Positions 20,853 through 29,993 of a stretch of 64,000 nt of DNA are shown here, in pieces. The notes beneath the pieces were generated by a model, which ran no database searches, was not told the DNA's origin, and worked only from the letters and a program-made list of their open reading frames with translations. This DNA is from Symmachiella dynata (GTDB taxonomy: Bacteria > Planctomycetota > Planctomycetia > Planctomycetales > Planctomycetaceae). A program made the translations under genes and the position numbers. The stretch is taken from contig NZ_CP036276.1 in NCBI RefSeq assembly GCF_007747995.1, positions 3,153,001-3,217,000 on the forward strand, written 5' to 3'. Every line of letters begins with the position of its first letter. Position 1 is the stretch's first letter.

Positions 20853-22466
20853 ATGGCCAAGATGATTGCTTTCGATCAGGAAGCTCAGGAAAAGATTCGG
20901 GCGGGCTTGAGCAAGCTGGCCAAAGCAGTGCGAGTCACGCTCGGCCCCAAAGGCCGCAACGTCATCTTGCAAAAGAGCTTTGGCTCACCCACCGTGACTA
21001 AAGACGGCGTGACAGTTGCTCGCGAAATCGAACTGGCCGACAAGTTCGAAGACATGGGCGCCAAGATGGTGCGGGAAGTCGCCAGCAAGACTTCCGACAT
21101 CGCCGGTGACGGAACAACCACCGCCACGATCATGGCCGAAGCGATTTATAACGAAGGTCTCAAGGCGGTTGTCGCCGGTGTGAGCCCCATCGGTATGAAA
21201 CGCGGCATGGACAAAGCGGTGTCCGACATCATTGAAAAACTGCATGAGATGTCGATCGATTGCCGCACCAAAAAGGCGATCTCCCAAGTCGCGACGATCG
21301 CTTCCAACGGCGACCAAGAAATCGGCCGCATCCTGGCCGAAGCCATGGAGCAAGTCGGTAAAGATGGCGTAATCACCGTCGAAGAAGGCACCAGCCTGAC
21401 GACCGACTTTGAAGTCGTCGAAGGTATGCAATTCGATCGCGGTTATCTGTCACCGTACTTCGTGACCGATCCGCAATCGATGGAATGTGCCTTCGAGGAT
21501 TGCTATGTCCTGATCCACGAAAAGAAAATTTCCAACATCAAGGACTTGGTCCCCGTGTTGGAGAAAGTCGTCAACTCCGGGAAACCGTTGTTGATCGTTG
21601 CCGAAGACATCGAAGGCGAAGCCTTGGCGACTCTGGTGATCAACAAACTCCGCGGCACGTTCAAGTGCGTCGCGGTCAAATCGCCCGGTTACGGCGATCG
21701 TCGCAAAGCGATGTTGCAAGACTTGGCGGTCATGGTTGGCGGCACGGCGATCTTCGAAGATCTGGGTGTCAAACTCGAGAACGTGCAACTTTCCGATCTG
21801 GGTGTTGCCAAGAGAGTCGTGGTCGACAAAGACAATACGACGATCATCGAAGGCAAAGGCAAGACGGCCGACATCAAATCCCGCATCGAGCAAATTCGCC
21901 GCGAATTGGAAGCGTCGACCAGCGATTACGATCGTGAAAAACTCGAAGAACGCGTGGCAAAACTCTCCGGTGGCGTGGCCCAATTGAATGTGGGTGCGGC
22001 TACGGAAAGCGAAATGAAAGAAAAGAAGGCTCGTGTCGAGGATGCCTTGCACGCCACTCGCGCAGCTGTCGAAGAAGGCATTCTTCCCGGTGGTGGTGTC
22101 GCCTTGCTGCGATCGAGCAGCTCAGTCAAGCCCGGCAAATTGTCGCATGACGAAGAAGTGGGCTACAACATCATCCTGCGTGCCTGCCGCGCACCGCTGA
22201 CGCAAATCTCCAACAACGCCGGTGTCGACGGTGCTGTGATCTGCGAAAAGGTCTCCGAATTGGACGGCAACAAAGGTTACAACGCCGCGACCGACAAGTT
22301 CGAAGACTTGGTCAAAGCGGGTGTGATTGATCCCACCAAAGTGACCCGTACCGCGCTGACCAATTCCGCCAGTGTCGCGACGTTGTTGCTCACCAGCGAC
22401 GCGTTGATCGCCGATTTGCCCAAAGAAGGCAAAGGTGGCGGCGGCGGAGATCAAGACCTGTACTAA
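20853..22466 (+). CDS. groL: chaperonin GroEL
   Basis: 537 aa. N-terminal nucleotide-binding residues [10 protein letters not shown] and [15 protein letters not shown], the chaperonin signature [16 protein letters not shown], and a C-terminal glycine-rich tail [12 protein letters not shown]. The tail lacks the repeated GGM motif of many bacterial GroEL proteins. ATG at 20853 has AGGAG 7-8 nt upstream. ATP-driven protein folding in the cytoplasm with GroES. Followed by a strong terminator. Confidence 0.97.
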   Translation: MAKMIAFDQEAQEKIRAGLSKLAKAVRVTLGPKGRNVILQKSFGSPTVTKDGVTVAREIELADKFEDMGAKMVREVASKTSDIAGDGTTTATIMAEAIYNEGLKAVVAGVSPIGMKRGMDKAVSDIIEKLHEMSIDCRTKKAISQVATIASNGDQEIGRILAEAMEQVGKDGVITVEEGTSLTTDFEVVEGMQFDRGYLSPYFVTDPQSMECAFEDCYVLIHEKKISNIKDLVPVLEKVVNSGKPLLIVAEDIEGEALATLVINKLRGTFKCVAVKSPGYGDRRKAMLQDLAVMVGGTAIFEDLGVKLENVQLSDLGVAKRVVVDKDNTTIIEGKGKTADIKSRIEQIRRELEASTSDYDREKLEERVAKLSGGVAQLNVGAATESEMKEKKARVEDALHATRAAVEEGILPGGGVALLRSSSSVKPGKLSHDEEVGYNIILRACRAPLTQISNNAGVDGAVICEKVSELDGNKGYNAATDKFEDLVKAGVIDPTKVTRTALTNSASVATLLLTSDALIADLPKEGKGGGGGDQDLY

Positions 22467-22517
22467 GAAACGCCCCCACAACGGTACTGCCGTTGGTTGG
22501 GGATGCGGATAAAACTT

Positions 22518-22557
22518 AAAACACCCGGTCGAGAGTCAATCTCGACCGGGTGTTTTT
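22518..22557 (+). terminator. Rho-independent terminator after groEL
   Basis: Long, perfect hairpin: arm 22518-22534 (AAAACACCCGGTCGAGA), 5-nt loop GTCAA, arm 22540-22556, with the 3' arm running into six T's. A 17-bp GC-rich stem plus U-tract, located 50 nt after the groEL stop. Because of the A-run on the other side it could also work for the minus strand gene at 22632-22988, whose end it lies just beyond. Confidence 0.93.
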
Positions 22558-22631
22558 TGTGCTGTTGGTATTTAAGTGAATGCTTTTTACCGAAACCTAA
22601 TTCACTGCGGCTGGTGTGAATTGACGTCTGT

Positions 22632-22988
22632 CTATTCCGCTAGTTTCCGGCTTTGCAAATGTCTCATGTAAATGCGAATCAGCAACACGCCGGTGATTCC
22701 GGAAATTCCGCCAAGGGCGGCTCCACCGGCAAAATAGACAATTGCAGGCATCGAATTGTGAGCTTTCCAGTATAAGTGCTCACCCAAGAGACATCCTGGA
22801 ATTGCACCAAACAACCCCGCCAGTAAGTTGATGATGCGGCCACGTCGGTCCGAGGAAACCCGATACGATAATTTTACAAAGACAGCAGCCAAAATAACCG
22901 CAAATGGACCGCTGAAGAATAACGCAACGACCAACAGTGGAATAATGTCTGCAGCGCTTCTCAACGGCATCGCAATGACAACAGGCAC
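22632..22988 (-). CDS. small integral membrane protein, unknown function
   Basis: 118 aa with three hydrophobic segments: residues about 13-40 (AADIIPLLVVALFFSGPFAV), 53-68 (IINLLAGLFGAIPGCLLG) and 80-106 (AIVYFAGGAALGGISGITG). The third contains many Gly residues. The start is a GTG at 22988 preceded by GGAG 8 nt upstream; an ATG six codons later (22970) is an alternative. No recognised family. Stands alone, between the groEL terminator and the Uma2 gene. Confidence 0.68.
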   Translation of the reverse strand: MPVVIAMPLRSAADIIPLLVVALFFSGPFAVILAAVFVKLSYRVSSDRRGRIINLLAGLFGAIPGCLLGEHLYWKAHNSMPAIVYFAGGAALGGISGITGVLLIRIYMRHLQSRKLAE

Positions 22989-23028
22989 TTGAGGAGCTCC
23001 AACTATCGAACCCGAACGAAAGTTCGTA

Positions 23029-23712
23029 TCACTGTTCTAATTCGCGCAGCGTGTATTCGAAGCCCAAAATCTCATTCCAAGTTCGCGTGAGTTGAAATGA
23101 TGCGTTGAGCACAGTCGAACGCAGAAAACCGTCGGCGTCGGGAGTCGTCTCGAGATATCCGGACTTACCGCGTTTTAATAGCTTGAAATCAATTTCCTCG
23201 CCACGGGCGTCGATCAGCCAATACTCTTCAATGCCTGCGGCGTAATAACGGTCTCGCAGAAGTTTGGTGTCTTTGCGGACAGATGTGCGGCTGACCAACT
23301 CCACAACGAGATCGGGGGAGCCGGCAAGTTCCACGAATCTTCTACTGTCCTCTACAATTTCTCGCTCTTGGACTCGCCTCGATCGCAATGCTTCTATGGA
23401 ACAGAACATGAAATCTGGTTCATTGGAAACGTTGGCCGCTTCGTTGATGAGCAAGACGCCATCCGGATAGCATTTGCCCAACTTGTGTTTCCGGACGAAC
23501 ATCCACAACTGTGCGTGTATGCTCAATTTCAACTGCGCATGGGACGAGATTTCTTCCGGGCTCAGGTCGACCACGATCTCCCCGTCAATGAACGAGATCT
23601 TGCCCCGTTCCGGATAGTCATCGGAATGGACCCAGCGTCGAAATCCCGGTAAGTCGAACGCAGCGCTCGGAATCCGAACTTGTTCTTCAAAGGAGATATA
23701 AGCGGTCGACAT
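23029..23712 (-). CDS. Uma2-family (DUF820) PD-(D/E)XK nuclease-like protein
   Basis: 227 aa. Family features: an early GEIVVDLSPEE, the central PDFMFC, the catalytic-type DLVVELVSRTSVRKD and IEEYWLIDARGEEI. The Uma2 fold belongs to the PD-(D/E)XK nucleases; most members are uncharacterised and often occur in many copies in cyanobacteria and planctomycetes. Start at the ATG at 23712 is plain. No signal peptide; isolated gene without evident partners. Confidence 0.88.
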   Translation of the reverse strand: MSTAYISFEEQVRIPSAAFDLPGFRRWVHSDDYPERGKISFIDGEIVVDLSPEEISSHAQLKLSIHAQLWMFVRKHKLGKCYPDGVLLINEAANVSNEPDFMFCSIEALRSRRVQEREIVEDSRRFVELAGSPDLVVELVSRTSVRKDTKLLRDRYYAAGIEEYWLIDARGEEIDFKLLKRGKSGYLETTPDADGFLRSTVLNASFQLTRTWNEILGFEYTLRELEQ

Positions 23713-23787
23713 AAAAACGATCCAATACCGGAACTCGAAGGACGGTCACAGTTCTATTATATCGCTGTGTGCCGCCGACTCAAAATT

Positions 23788-25140
23788 TTATTTCCCGTCA
23801 AACAACGCCCGTACCGATTCGGACATGATGTCGACAATGCGGTCCAAGATCTCGCGGCTGGAGATGACCGGTGGGGCGATGCAAAACACGTCTCCCCGCA
23901 GCCGGCTGAATAGGCCTCGCTTTTGCGTTTCCAGGTGCAACTTGACTCCCATATTCTCTGCGGCGGGGAATTCTTCCTTGGTCGCTTTGTCACGGACCAG
24001 TTCCACAGCCGTCATTAAGCCGAGTCCCCGAACATCGCCGACGTGGGGATGGTCAGCGAGTGCTTCGCGGAGATTTTTGAGCAAATAGGCCCCCTTCTCT
24101 GCTGCTTGAGCGGGAAAATCTTCGGCCTGGATGATTTCCAAGTTCCGTACCGCCACCGCGCAGCCGACGGGATGCGCGCTATAAGTGTAGGCGTGCATCC
24201 AGACCGCATCACCCGATTCTAAAGTCTCGGCAATCTCTTCGCTGATACCGATTCCCCCCAGCGGAAAATAGCCCGAGGTGATCGCTTTAGCGAACTGAAT
24301 CATGTCGGGTTTGACGTTCCAGTGTTCCAGGCCAAACATCTTGCCCGTACGGCCAAAGCCGGTGATCACTTCATCGGTGACCAACAACACCTCGTACTTG
24401 TCACAGATTTCACGAATCCGTGGCCAATAGTCATCCTGGGGCACGATCACGCCCCCGGCGCCTTGGACCGGCTCGGCGAAGAACATGCCCACGGTCTCTT
24501 GGCCTTCGCGTAGAATCGCTTGTTCCAACTCATTGGCGGCGGCGGCTCCTTGACTGCCCCCCGCCGGTGCCTCGTAGCGATAGGGATACGGCGAGGGGAT
24601 ATGCAAAAACCCCGGCACGCGCGGTTCGAACATCGGCCAATAGCCGGAGATGCCGGTCGCGCTCATCGCCGCGAGCGTCACCCCGTGATAACCCCATTGT
24701 CGGGAAATGACTTTGGTCTTTTCCGGTTTGCCCCGCAACCGCCAATAATAGCGGGCCGTTTTGAAGGAACTGTCACTCGATTCGCCGCCGCCGGAGGTGA
24801 AGAAAAAACGCGTGATGTTGGGATAGGTCAACTCGTTGATCTTTTCGGCCAATTCGATTGCCGGTCGGTTTGTGCTGCCGGCATACCCCGAAACGTAGGG
24901 CAAGGTCTGCATTTGCTGCGCGGCGGCATCGACCAGTTCTTTGCGACCGTGCCCGGCGACGACGTTCCACAGTCCGGAAAGACCGTCGATATATTCTTTG
25001 CCGTCGATATCGGTGAGGATTGCCCCTTCGCCTTTCACCCACATGTGCCCATGCTCTGCATGCACGCGGGGGTTATGGAGTGGGTGGATCAAGTGAGCCT
25101 GGTCGCGGGCGAGGAAATCTTCTCGTGTCTGGGTGGGCAT
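23788..25140 (-). CDS. class III (omega) aminotransferase
   Basis: 450 aa PLP enzyme. SGLWNVVAGHG and SGGGESSDSSFKTARYYWRLRG are family positions, VTDEVITGFGRTGKMFG holds the PLP-binding Asp, and the Schiff-base Lys is in QFAKAITSGYFPLGG. It resembles beta-alanine/pyruvate, putrescine/GABA or adenosylmethionine-type aminotransferases; the amine substrate cannot be set from sequence. ATG at 25140. Divergent from argG across a 260-nt intergenic region. Confidence 0.92.
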   Translation of the reverse strand: MPTQTREDFLARDQAHLIHPLHNPRVHAEHGHMWVKGEGAILTDIDGKEYIDGLSGLWNVVAGHGRKELVDAAAQQMQTLPYVSGYAGSTNRPAIELAEKINELTYPNITRFFFTSGGGESSDSSFKTARYYWRLRGKPEKTKVISRQWGYHGVTLAAMSATGISGYWPMFEPRVPGFLHIPSPYPYRYEAPAGGSQGAAAANELEQAILREGQETVGMFFAEPVQGAGGVIVPQDDYWPRIREICDKYEVLLVTDEVITGFGRTGKMFGLEHWNVKPDMIQFAKAITSGYFPLGGIGISEEIAETLESGDAVWMHAYTYSAHPVGCAVAVRNLEIIQAEDFPAQAAEKGAYLLKNLREALADHPHVGDVRGLGLMTAVELVRDKATKEEFPAAENMGVKLHLETQKRGLFSRLRGDVFCIAPPVISSREILDRIVDIMSESVRALFDGK

Positions 25141-25400
25141 AACCGGTCCTTATCGAAGTCCAAATCCATGGAGATAACTAGATTGAGGGGCGGAGAAATC
25201 GCCAATCAGGCCCCGCCTCCCCCAAATGGTACCAGCCGTGCCCTGAAGTGAGTAGCAACGGCAGCCTACCGGTGGCTATAATCGCAGCGATGTCCCGCCG
25301 TCCTTGCTTGGGGCGATTGGGGCGAATCGTACAATTTCCCGTCGGGGCCGTGCCGCAATATCGGCCATGGCAGCACTTTTTTGACAGCAGGTAAACGACA

Positions 25401-26651
25401 GTGGCACGTGAGAAAGTCATTTTGGCGTATAGCGGCGGACTAGATACCTCGGTCGCCGTAAAATGGATCAACGAAACCTACAACATGGACGTGGTCACGT
25501 TCACGTGCGACTTGGGCCAAGGCCGCGAGTTGGATGCGATCAAGGAAAAGGCGATCAAGACCGGTGCCGTCGATGCGATCATCGAAGACGCGCGGAACTT
25601 GTTCGTCGACAACTTCGTGTGGCCTTCGTTGATGGCCGGCACGATGTACGAAGGAAAATATCCGCTCGCCACCGCGCTGGGACGTCCGTTGATTGCCTGG
25701 AGAATGGTCGAAGCAGCCAAGGAACATGGCGCCACGGCCGTTGCGCATGGTTGCACCGGCAAGGGGAATGACCAAGTCCGTTTCGATGTTTCCGTCCAAA
25801 CTCTGGCACCACACCTGAAAGTCATCGCCCCGGTCCGCGAATGGAAGTGGACGCGGACCGAAGAATTGGAATACGCCCGCAAGCACGGCATCGAAGTCGA
25901 TGCGACCAAGCAAAGCATTTATAGCGTCGACCAAAACTTGTGGGGCCGCAGCGTCGAAGCAGGGATTTTAGAAAACCCCTGGATCGCTCCCCCGGCCGAC
26001 GCCTACAAATGGACCACCGACCCGTTGACCGCTCCCGATGAACCGGTGGAGGTGGTCATTGAATTCGATCAGGGCCGACCGACACATATTGACGGTGAGC
26101 CGATGGATGCGGTGCCGTTGATTGAAAAGCTCAACGAGATCGGTGGCGCCAACGGTGTGGGGCGCATCGACCACGTCGAAAACCGCCTCGTGGGGATTAA
26201 GAGCCGCGAAATCTACGAAGCTCCCGCAGCTGTGATTTTGCATCATGCCCATAAGGAACTGGAGTTCCTCACGCTCAGCCGTCAGGCACAACGGTTCAAT
26301 ACCTATGTCTCACAGACCTGCGCCGACATCATCTATGACGGGTTGTGGTTTAGCGCGTTCCACAAATCGTTGATGGCGTATGTCTCCGAGACACAAAAGT
26401 TCGTCAGTGGCCATGTCCGCGTGCAACTTTACAAAGGAAAAATCACCGCCACCGGCATGAAGAGCGAATACAGTCTGTATTCCGAAGAGTTGGCGACGTA
26501 CGAAGAGGGAGATAAATTCCCCCACGAGACGGCGATCGGGTTCATCAAAATCCACGGATTGAGCCAACAAACCCAAGCACGGCAACAGTTGCTCAAAGAA
26601 GAACCAAGCATGCGTCCGGCACGGATCATGCCCTCAGCAGATGACAAATAG
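25401..26651 (+). CDS. argG: argininosuccinate synthase
   Basis: 416 aa. Condenses citrulline and aspartate using ATP (arginine biosynthesis, cytoplasm). N-terminal PP-loop ATP site AYSGGLDTS at residues 9-17. Further ArgG landmarks are CTGKGNDQVRFD, KQSIYSVDQNLWGRS and GVGRIDHVENRLVGIKSRE. The start is GTG at 25401. No argH or other arg gene is adjacent in this window. Confidence 0.96.
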   Translation: MAREKVILAYSGGLDTSVAVKWINETYNMDVVTFTCDLGQGRELDAIKEKAIKTGAVDAIIEDARNLFVDNFVWPSLMAGTMYEGKYPLATALGRPLIAWRMVEAAKEHGATAVAHGCTGKGNDQVRFDVSVQTLAPHLKVIAPVREWKWTRTEELEYARKHGIEVDATKQSIYSVDQNLWGRSVEAGILENPWIAPPADAYKWTTDPLTAPDEPVEVVIEFDQGRPTHIDGEPMDAVPLIEKLNEIGGANGVGRIDHVENRLVGIKSREIYEAPAAVILHHAHKELEFLTLSRQAQRFNTYVSQTCADIIYDGLWFSAFHKSLMAYVSETQKFVSGHVRVQLYKGKITATGMKSEYSLYSEELATYEEGDKFPHETAIGFIKIHGLSQQTQARQQLLKEEPSMRPARIMPSADDK

Positions 26652-26689
26652 GGCGAGGCGTCTTTAGAGAAAAACTTTGCTAAGGATTC

Positions 26690-26764
26690 GTAGGTCATGC
26701 AGTGCATGACGAGACTTGCTGGGATGATACTCCTCCGAGATTCGTCATGCACAGCATGACCTAC
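26690..26764. repeat. 23-bp inverted repeat around 29-nt loop, downstream of argG
   Basis: Left arm 26690-26712 (GTAGGTCATGCAGTGCATG then ACGA), right arm 26742-26764 (TCGTCATGCACAGCATGACC then TAC); 22 of 23 positions pair. Each arm itself contains the shorter palindrome-like GCATGAC/GTCATGC. It lies 38 nt after the argG stop. No T-run, so it looks like a REP/BIME-type element or a processed mRNA end rather than a classical terminator. Confidence 0.78.
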
Positions 26765-26834
26765 GTTTATTTCGGCGACCCCAACTTTCAGTGGGCTTTT
26801 TGATAAAAAATCCAACAGGCGGGATGGAGAACCA

Positions 26835-27500
26835 GTGCCGGGACGGACGTTAGCCATTGGCGATATCCACGGGTGTGATCACGCGCTCGATACGTTGCTC
26901 ACCGAAGTCGATGTGCAGCCCGACGATACCGTCGTTGTGCTGGGAGATGCCGTCGACCGCGGTCCGGGGACCAAACAGGTCATCGACCGACTGCTCCAGT
27001 TGCGGCAGCAATGCCACCTGCTATTCATCATGGGCAATCACGAGGAGATGTTTCTCAACGCCATGGCCGGTGGCGAATGGCTGGGGCCATGGATGATGCA
27101 CGGGGGCCGCGAAGCGCTCGAGTCGTATGGAGGGAGTTTTGATGATGTTCCCGAAGAGCATTACGAATTCATGCGGTCCGGCCTGAACTACGTCGATACG
27201 CCCCGCGACATTTTCGTCCACGCCAATCTAACGCCCGGCGTTCCGCTCGAACAACAACCGGGGCAAGCCTTGCGGTGGGACCGGCTCACCGCCATGGAAC
27301 CCCCCTGGCCCACTGGCCAACGCGTGATCTGCGGACACTCGCCACAAATGTCAGGCGACCCGCTCGTCTTTCCCGGCTGGGTCGGCATCGACACCATGGC
27401 CTACGCCAATCACGGCTGGCTGACTTGTTTGGACACAGGAACCAACATCATCTACCAAGCCAACCAATCCGGCCACTCCCGCACCGGCTACCCCCAATAG
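26835..27500 (+). CDS. metallophosphoesterase (PPP-family-like phosphatase)
   Basis: 221 aa. Calcineurin-type metal motifs in order: AIGDIHGCDHALD, VVVLGDAVDRGPGTKQ, FIMGNHEEMF, and later VHANLTPGV plus VICGHSPQMSGDP. These cover the GDxHG, GDxxDRG, GNHE and H/GH metal ligands. Length and motifs fit small PrpA/PrpB-like or diadenosine-tetraphosphatase-like phosphatases. GTG start at 26835 with GGAGA upstream. Its substrate is unknown. Confidence 0.9.
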   Translation: MPGRTLAIGDIHGCDHALDTLLTEVDVQPDDTVVVLGDAVDRGPGTKQVIDRLLQLRQQCHLLFIMGNHEEMFLNAMAGGEWLGPWMMHGGREALESYGGSFDDVPEEHYEFMRSGLNYVDTPRDIFVHANLTPGVPLEQQPGQALRWDRLTAMEPPWPTGQRVICGHSPQMSGDPLVFPGWVGIDTMAYANHGWLTCLDTGTNIIYQANQSGHSRTGYPQ

Positions 27501-27585
27501 CGCGGCACAGCCGCTTTGTGCGAGCTTCCGCTCGGTGGGGGGTAGGCCGCTCCCGTTGGTCACTACCCCTCGTGAGAGCGGGGAC

Positions 27586-27613
27586 CGGGAGGGCGAAGCT
27601 CCTGCTGAGCCGC
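27586..27613 (+). repeat. REP family 2 unit (28 nt)
   Basis: CGGGAGGGCGAAGCTCCTGC then TGAGCCGC, identical in all 28 positions to 62362-62389 and 24/28 identical to the inverted copy at 62450-62477. It lies just after the phosphoesterase gene. Such GGGAGGGCGA..TCC..GAGCC units are a familiar planctomycete intergenic repeat and give [15 protein letters not shown]-like peptides when translated. Confidence 0.8.
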
Positions 27614-27657
27614 ATCGGTGTATAGGGCGCGGTTTGCAAGATTAGCAGCGCGGGGTG

Positions 27658-27680
27658 GCCCCGAAAGATTCTTTCGGGGC
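27658..27680 (+). repeat. REP palindrome left of the RAYT gene
   Basis: A 10-bp perfect hairpin GCCCCGAAAG/CTTTCGGGGC with loop ATT. It is preceded by GGGGTG and followed by a stretch containing CAGGAGTT. The mirror-image copy flanks the other side of the RAYT gene (28327-28349). Confidence 0.85.
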
Positions 27681-27756
27681 GGCGCAGCCGCAGGAGTTAT
27701 TGACCTCGGCGATGTCGTAGGAATGTGTCTGGTTCAGCCGGAAAGTGCTTGATCCG

Positions 27757-28299
27757 ATGATTCGATTCGCACATCATTCATGCATGTCCGATAAACGCCG
27801 CCAATTCGATGACAAGCTCTACTGTCATTTTGTCACGTTTTCCTGTCAGGGACGCCGCCGTCTGCTTGATGAGGATCAACCTAAACGAATTCTGCTAGGA
27901 CAACTGAACACGCAACTGGAACATCGTTTTGCAAAGTGTCTGGGATTCGTGGTGATGCCCAACCACGTACACGTTTTGATCCAGTTCTCCGAGACCGGTC
28001 AGTTGAGCAGATTTATGCAGCATTGGAAGCGTCGCTCAAGCCACGCCATTCGAAAATGGTACCGCGAAGGGAATTCCGCTTATTTCCAATTTGGTGACCT
28101 GCCCGACTGCTTTTGGACGCCGAAGTATTACTCTATTGAAATCTACTCAGATAGAAAACTCTCCGAAAAATTGGATTACATGCATCTCAACCCAGTGCGA
28201 GCCGGTTTGGTGGAGCGATGCGTTGATTGGCAGTGGAGTTCCGCACGCTGGTATTTTGAGAGGAAATCTGTGGGTGTTCCAATTGATGGGCCGAATTAA
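27757..28299 (+). CDS. REP-associated tyrosine transposase (RAYT, Y1 HUH transposase)
   Basis: About 180 aa. HUH motif in GFVVMPNHVHVLIQ, then helices SRFMQHWKRRSSHAIRKW, FWTPKYYSIEIYSDRKLSEKLDYMHLNPVRAGLVER and WQWSSARWYF. The Tyr in KYYSIEIYS and the LNPVRAGLV box are typical of IS200-like RAYTs, which act on REP palindromes with single-strand DNA chemistry. Start uncertain: ATG at 27757 (GGAAAG 11 nt upstream), GTG at 27745 or ATG at 27784. Flanked by inverted REP palindromes, which supports a functional REP/RAYT unit. No disabling mutation was seen. Confidence 0.92.
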   Translation: MIRFAHHSCMSDKRRQFDDKLYCHFVTFSCQGRRRLLDEDQPKRILLGQLNTQLEHRFAKCLGFVVMPNHVHVLIQFSETGQLSRFMQHWKRRSSHAIRKWYREGNSAYFQFGDLPDCFWTPKYYSIEIYSDRKLSEKLDYMHLNPVRAGLVERCVDWQWSSARWYFERKSVGVPIDGPN

Positions 28300-28326
28300 T
28301 CACAGCAACTCCTGCCGACTTCGTCG

Positions 28327-28349
28327 GCCCCGAAAGAATCTTTCGGGGC
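28327..28349 (-). repeat. REP palindrome right of the RAYT gene
   Basis: The same 10-bp hairpin as at 27658-27680 with loop AAT and followed by CACCC, preceded by a stretch holding AACTCCTG. Read on the minus strand, it reproduces the left copy, so the two are an inverted pair about 650 nt apart enclosing the transposase. Confidence 0.85.
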
Positions 28350-28390
28350 CACCCTGTGTTTCACAAATCAACAGCGTTTGACACCCGCCC

Positions 28391-29890
28391 TCAACACCAC
28401 TCCGCATCACTCACAAGCTCAAACGCATTGAGCGGCCACAACGGGCGATGCACGTTGTGGAAATTCAGCCGCGGCCAATCGGGCATGGCACAACCGGGGC
28501 AATCGGCGAGGTAGGTCCCGGCGACGAATGGGTCGTAGTCGGCGCGAAAACCTGCTGGGGATTTGGCGACGACGATTCCGCAGGTTCGTGGATCGAGACC
28601 GGCTGCTTCGTACAATAGCGGCGAACTTCCTGGGCCGTTCTTTTCTGTGAAGAGCACAGTGACATCGCCCGAGCGGACGACGGCTCCGCGGCCCATGTGG
28701 ATGGGGAGCTTTTTGCCGATGTGTCCGTCGAGGACGAAATTCACGTCGAGTAGGTTTTCCACCGTCCCGCGAAATTCCAGCGGTTCGGAATACTCCGGTG
28801 CGAAACTTCCTCCCACAAACGCATGAAACGGTCCGCCGATGCCCGCCTGTGTCGCCGTGGCGACTGCTTCGGGATCGACTAGAAATGTGAGTGCTCCGTG
28901 CGGAATCGGTTGCTGGGCGAGGAATTCCCGCAATAGATGCGTGGAGTCGCCCGGTGCGCCGCTGTTGGTCGCATCAGCGCCGTCGCCGATGACGATGGGA
29001 TGTCCCGCATGCGCTTTGGCCCGTGCGACGACTTCGGCGGGAGGAAACCGCTCGATGTCAGCCATCGGCTTGCGCAAGGCCCAACACTGCTCGGCTAAGT
29101 CGTCGACGATTTGCTGCGCATCGCGCCGCCCGGTGGTGGAGAGGACGACCGACCACCCCAAATGCGGGCAGTCGAACCAAGGCATCGCCATATAGATGCC
29201 GGCTGTGAGGATGTCCTCCTCTTTTTCTAATGCTTCAAGTTGTCGATACAGCGGTGCCGGGGGGCCGGTGAATGTGTTGTGGCTTTCAGCGGCAACGATC
29301 ATGGGGAGTTTGCGCGAAACTGTCGTCGGCCGCACCTGTTGCTGGAGCATGCACCTGAGACCGGCGACCGCGCGTTGTCCGGTTTCGAAGGCATCTAAGT
29401 GCGGGCAGGCGTGGTATCCGACCAGCAAGTCAGCGCTGTCGAGCATCAGTTGGGTGACATTGGCGTGCAAGTCGAGCGTACCGATCACTGGGATGTCCGG
29501 TCCGACTGCGGCGCGAACTTGGGCCAGCAGCGCTCCGGTTAAATCATGCTCATCATCGGCCGCCATTGCTCCGTGCAGAGCCAACAACACTCCATCAACC
29601 GGTCCCATTGATTCGAGTTGCTCAGCGAAAGCGGCGCGGATCCACTCGTGCGTTGGCACATCGACGCGGCCCCAGGGCCAACAGGCGCAGCGGACCAGTC
29701 CTGCGAATTCCACACCCGCGTCCCAGTCGCGGCAGGCGGAAATGAATCCGCCCAGTTCGCCTGTTTCGCTATATTGGGCAACGATTTCGTCCCCGACAGC
29801 GACGCCCCAATTCTCAAAATCAGCCCGCGTCGTGGGATTGCGGTTGAAGGTATTCGTCTCTTGCCACAACTGCCCAATCGCAATCCGCAT
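28391..29890 (-). CDS. M81-family metallopeptidase (MlrC-like), paralog 2
   Basis: 499 aa, the same two-domain architecture as the protein at 16835-18331 but clearly diverged. It begins MRIAIGQLWQETNTFNR, so the His of QHETNTF is Gln here; TLDLHANVTQL, GYHACPHLDAFETGQRA and IGDGADATNSGAPGDST are kept. ATG at 29890. Predicted metallopeptidase of unknown substrate. The neighbouring type II secretion operon ends about 100 nt upstream on the same strand; a functional link is not implied. Confidence 0.9.
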   Translation of the reverse strand: MRIAIGQLWQETNTFNRNPTTRADFENWGVAVGDEIVAQYSETGELGGFISACRDWDAGVEFAGLVRCACWPWGRVDVPTHEWIRAAFAEQLESMGPVDGVLLALHGAMAADDEHDLTGALLAQVRAAVGPDIPVIGTLDLHANVTQLMLDSADLLVGYHACPHLDAFETGQRAVAGLRCMLQQQVRPTTVSRKLPMIVAAESHNTFTGPPAPLYRQLEALEKEEDILTAGIYMAMPWFDCPHLGWSVVLSTTGRRDAQQIVDDLAEQCWALRKPMADIERFPPAEVVARAKAHAGHPIVIGDGADATNSGAPGDSTHLLREFLAQQPIPHGALTFLVDPEAVATATQAGIGGPFHAFVGGSFAPEYSEPLEFRGTVENLLDVNFVLDGHIGKKLPIHMGRGAVVRSGDVTVLFTEKNGPGSSPLLYEAAGLDPRTCGIVVAKSPAGFRADYDPFVAGTYLADCPGCAMPDWPRLNFHNVHRPLWPLNAFELVSDAEWC

Positions 29891-29937
29891 CGAACCAGTC
29901 CTTGTTAAGATTGATGATCTGCAACGGACATCTTAAG

Positions 29938-29960
29938 CACTGGCGGACAAGCCGCCAGTG
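29938..29960. repeat. 9-bp hairpin after the secretion operon
   Basis: CACTGGCGG/CCGCCAGTG with loop ACAAG, located 33 nt past the end of the last type II secretion gene as read on the minus strand. GC-rich but without a T-run on the minus strand. Possible weak terminator or REP-like element. Confidence 0.6.
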
Positions 29961-29993
29961 GCACCCTCGGGCTTCACTACTCAAGCCGCAAGC

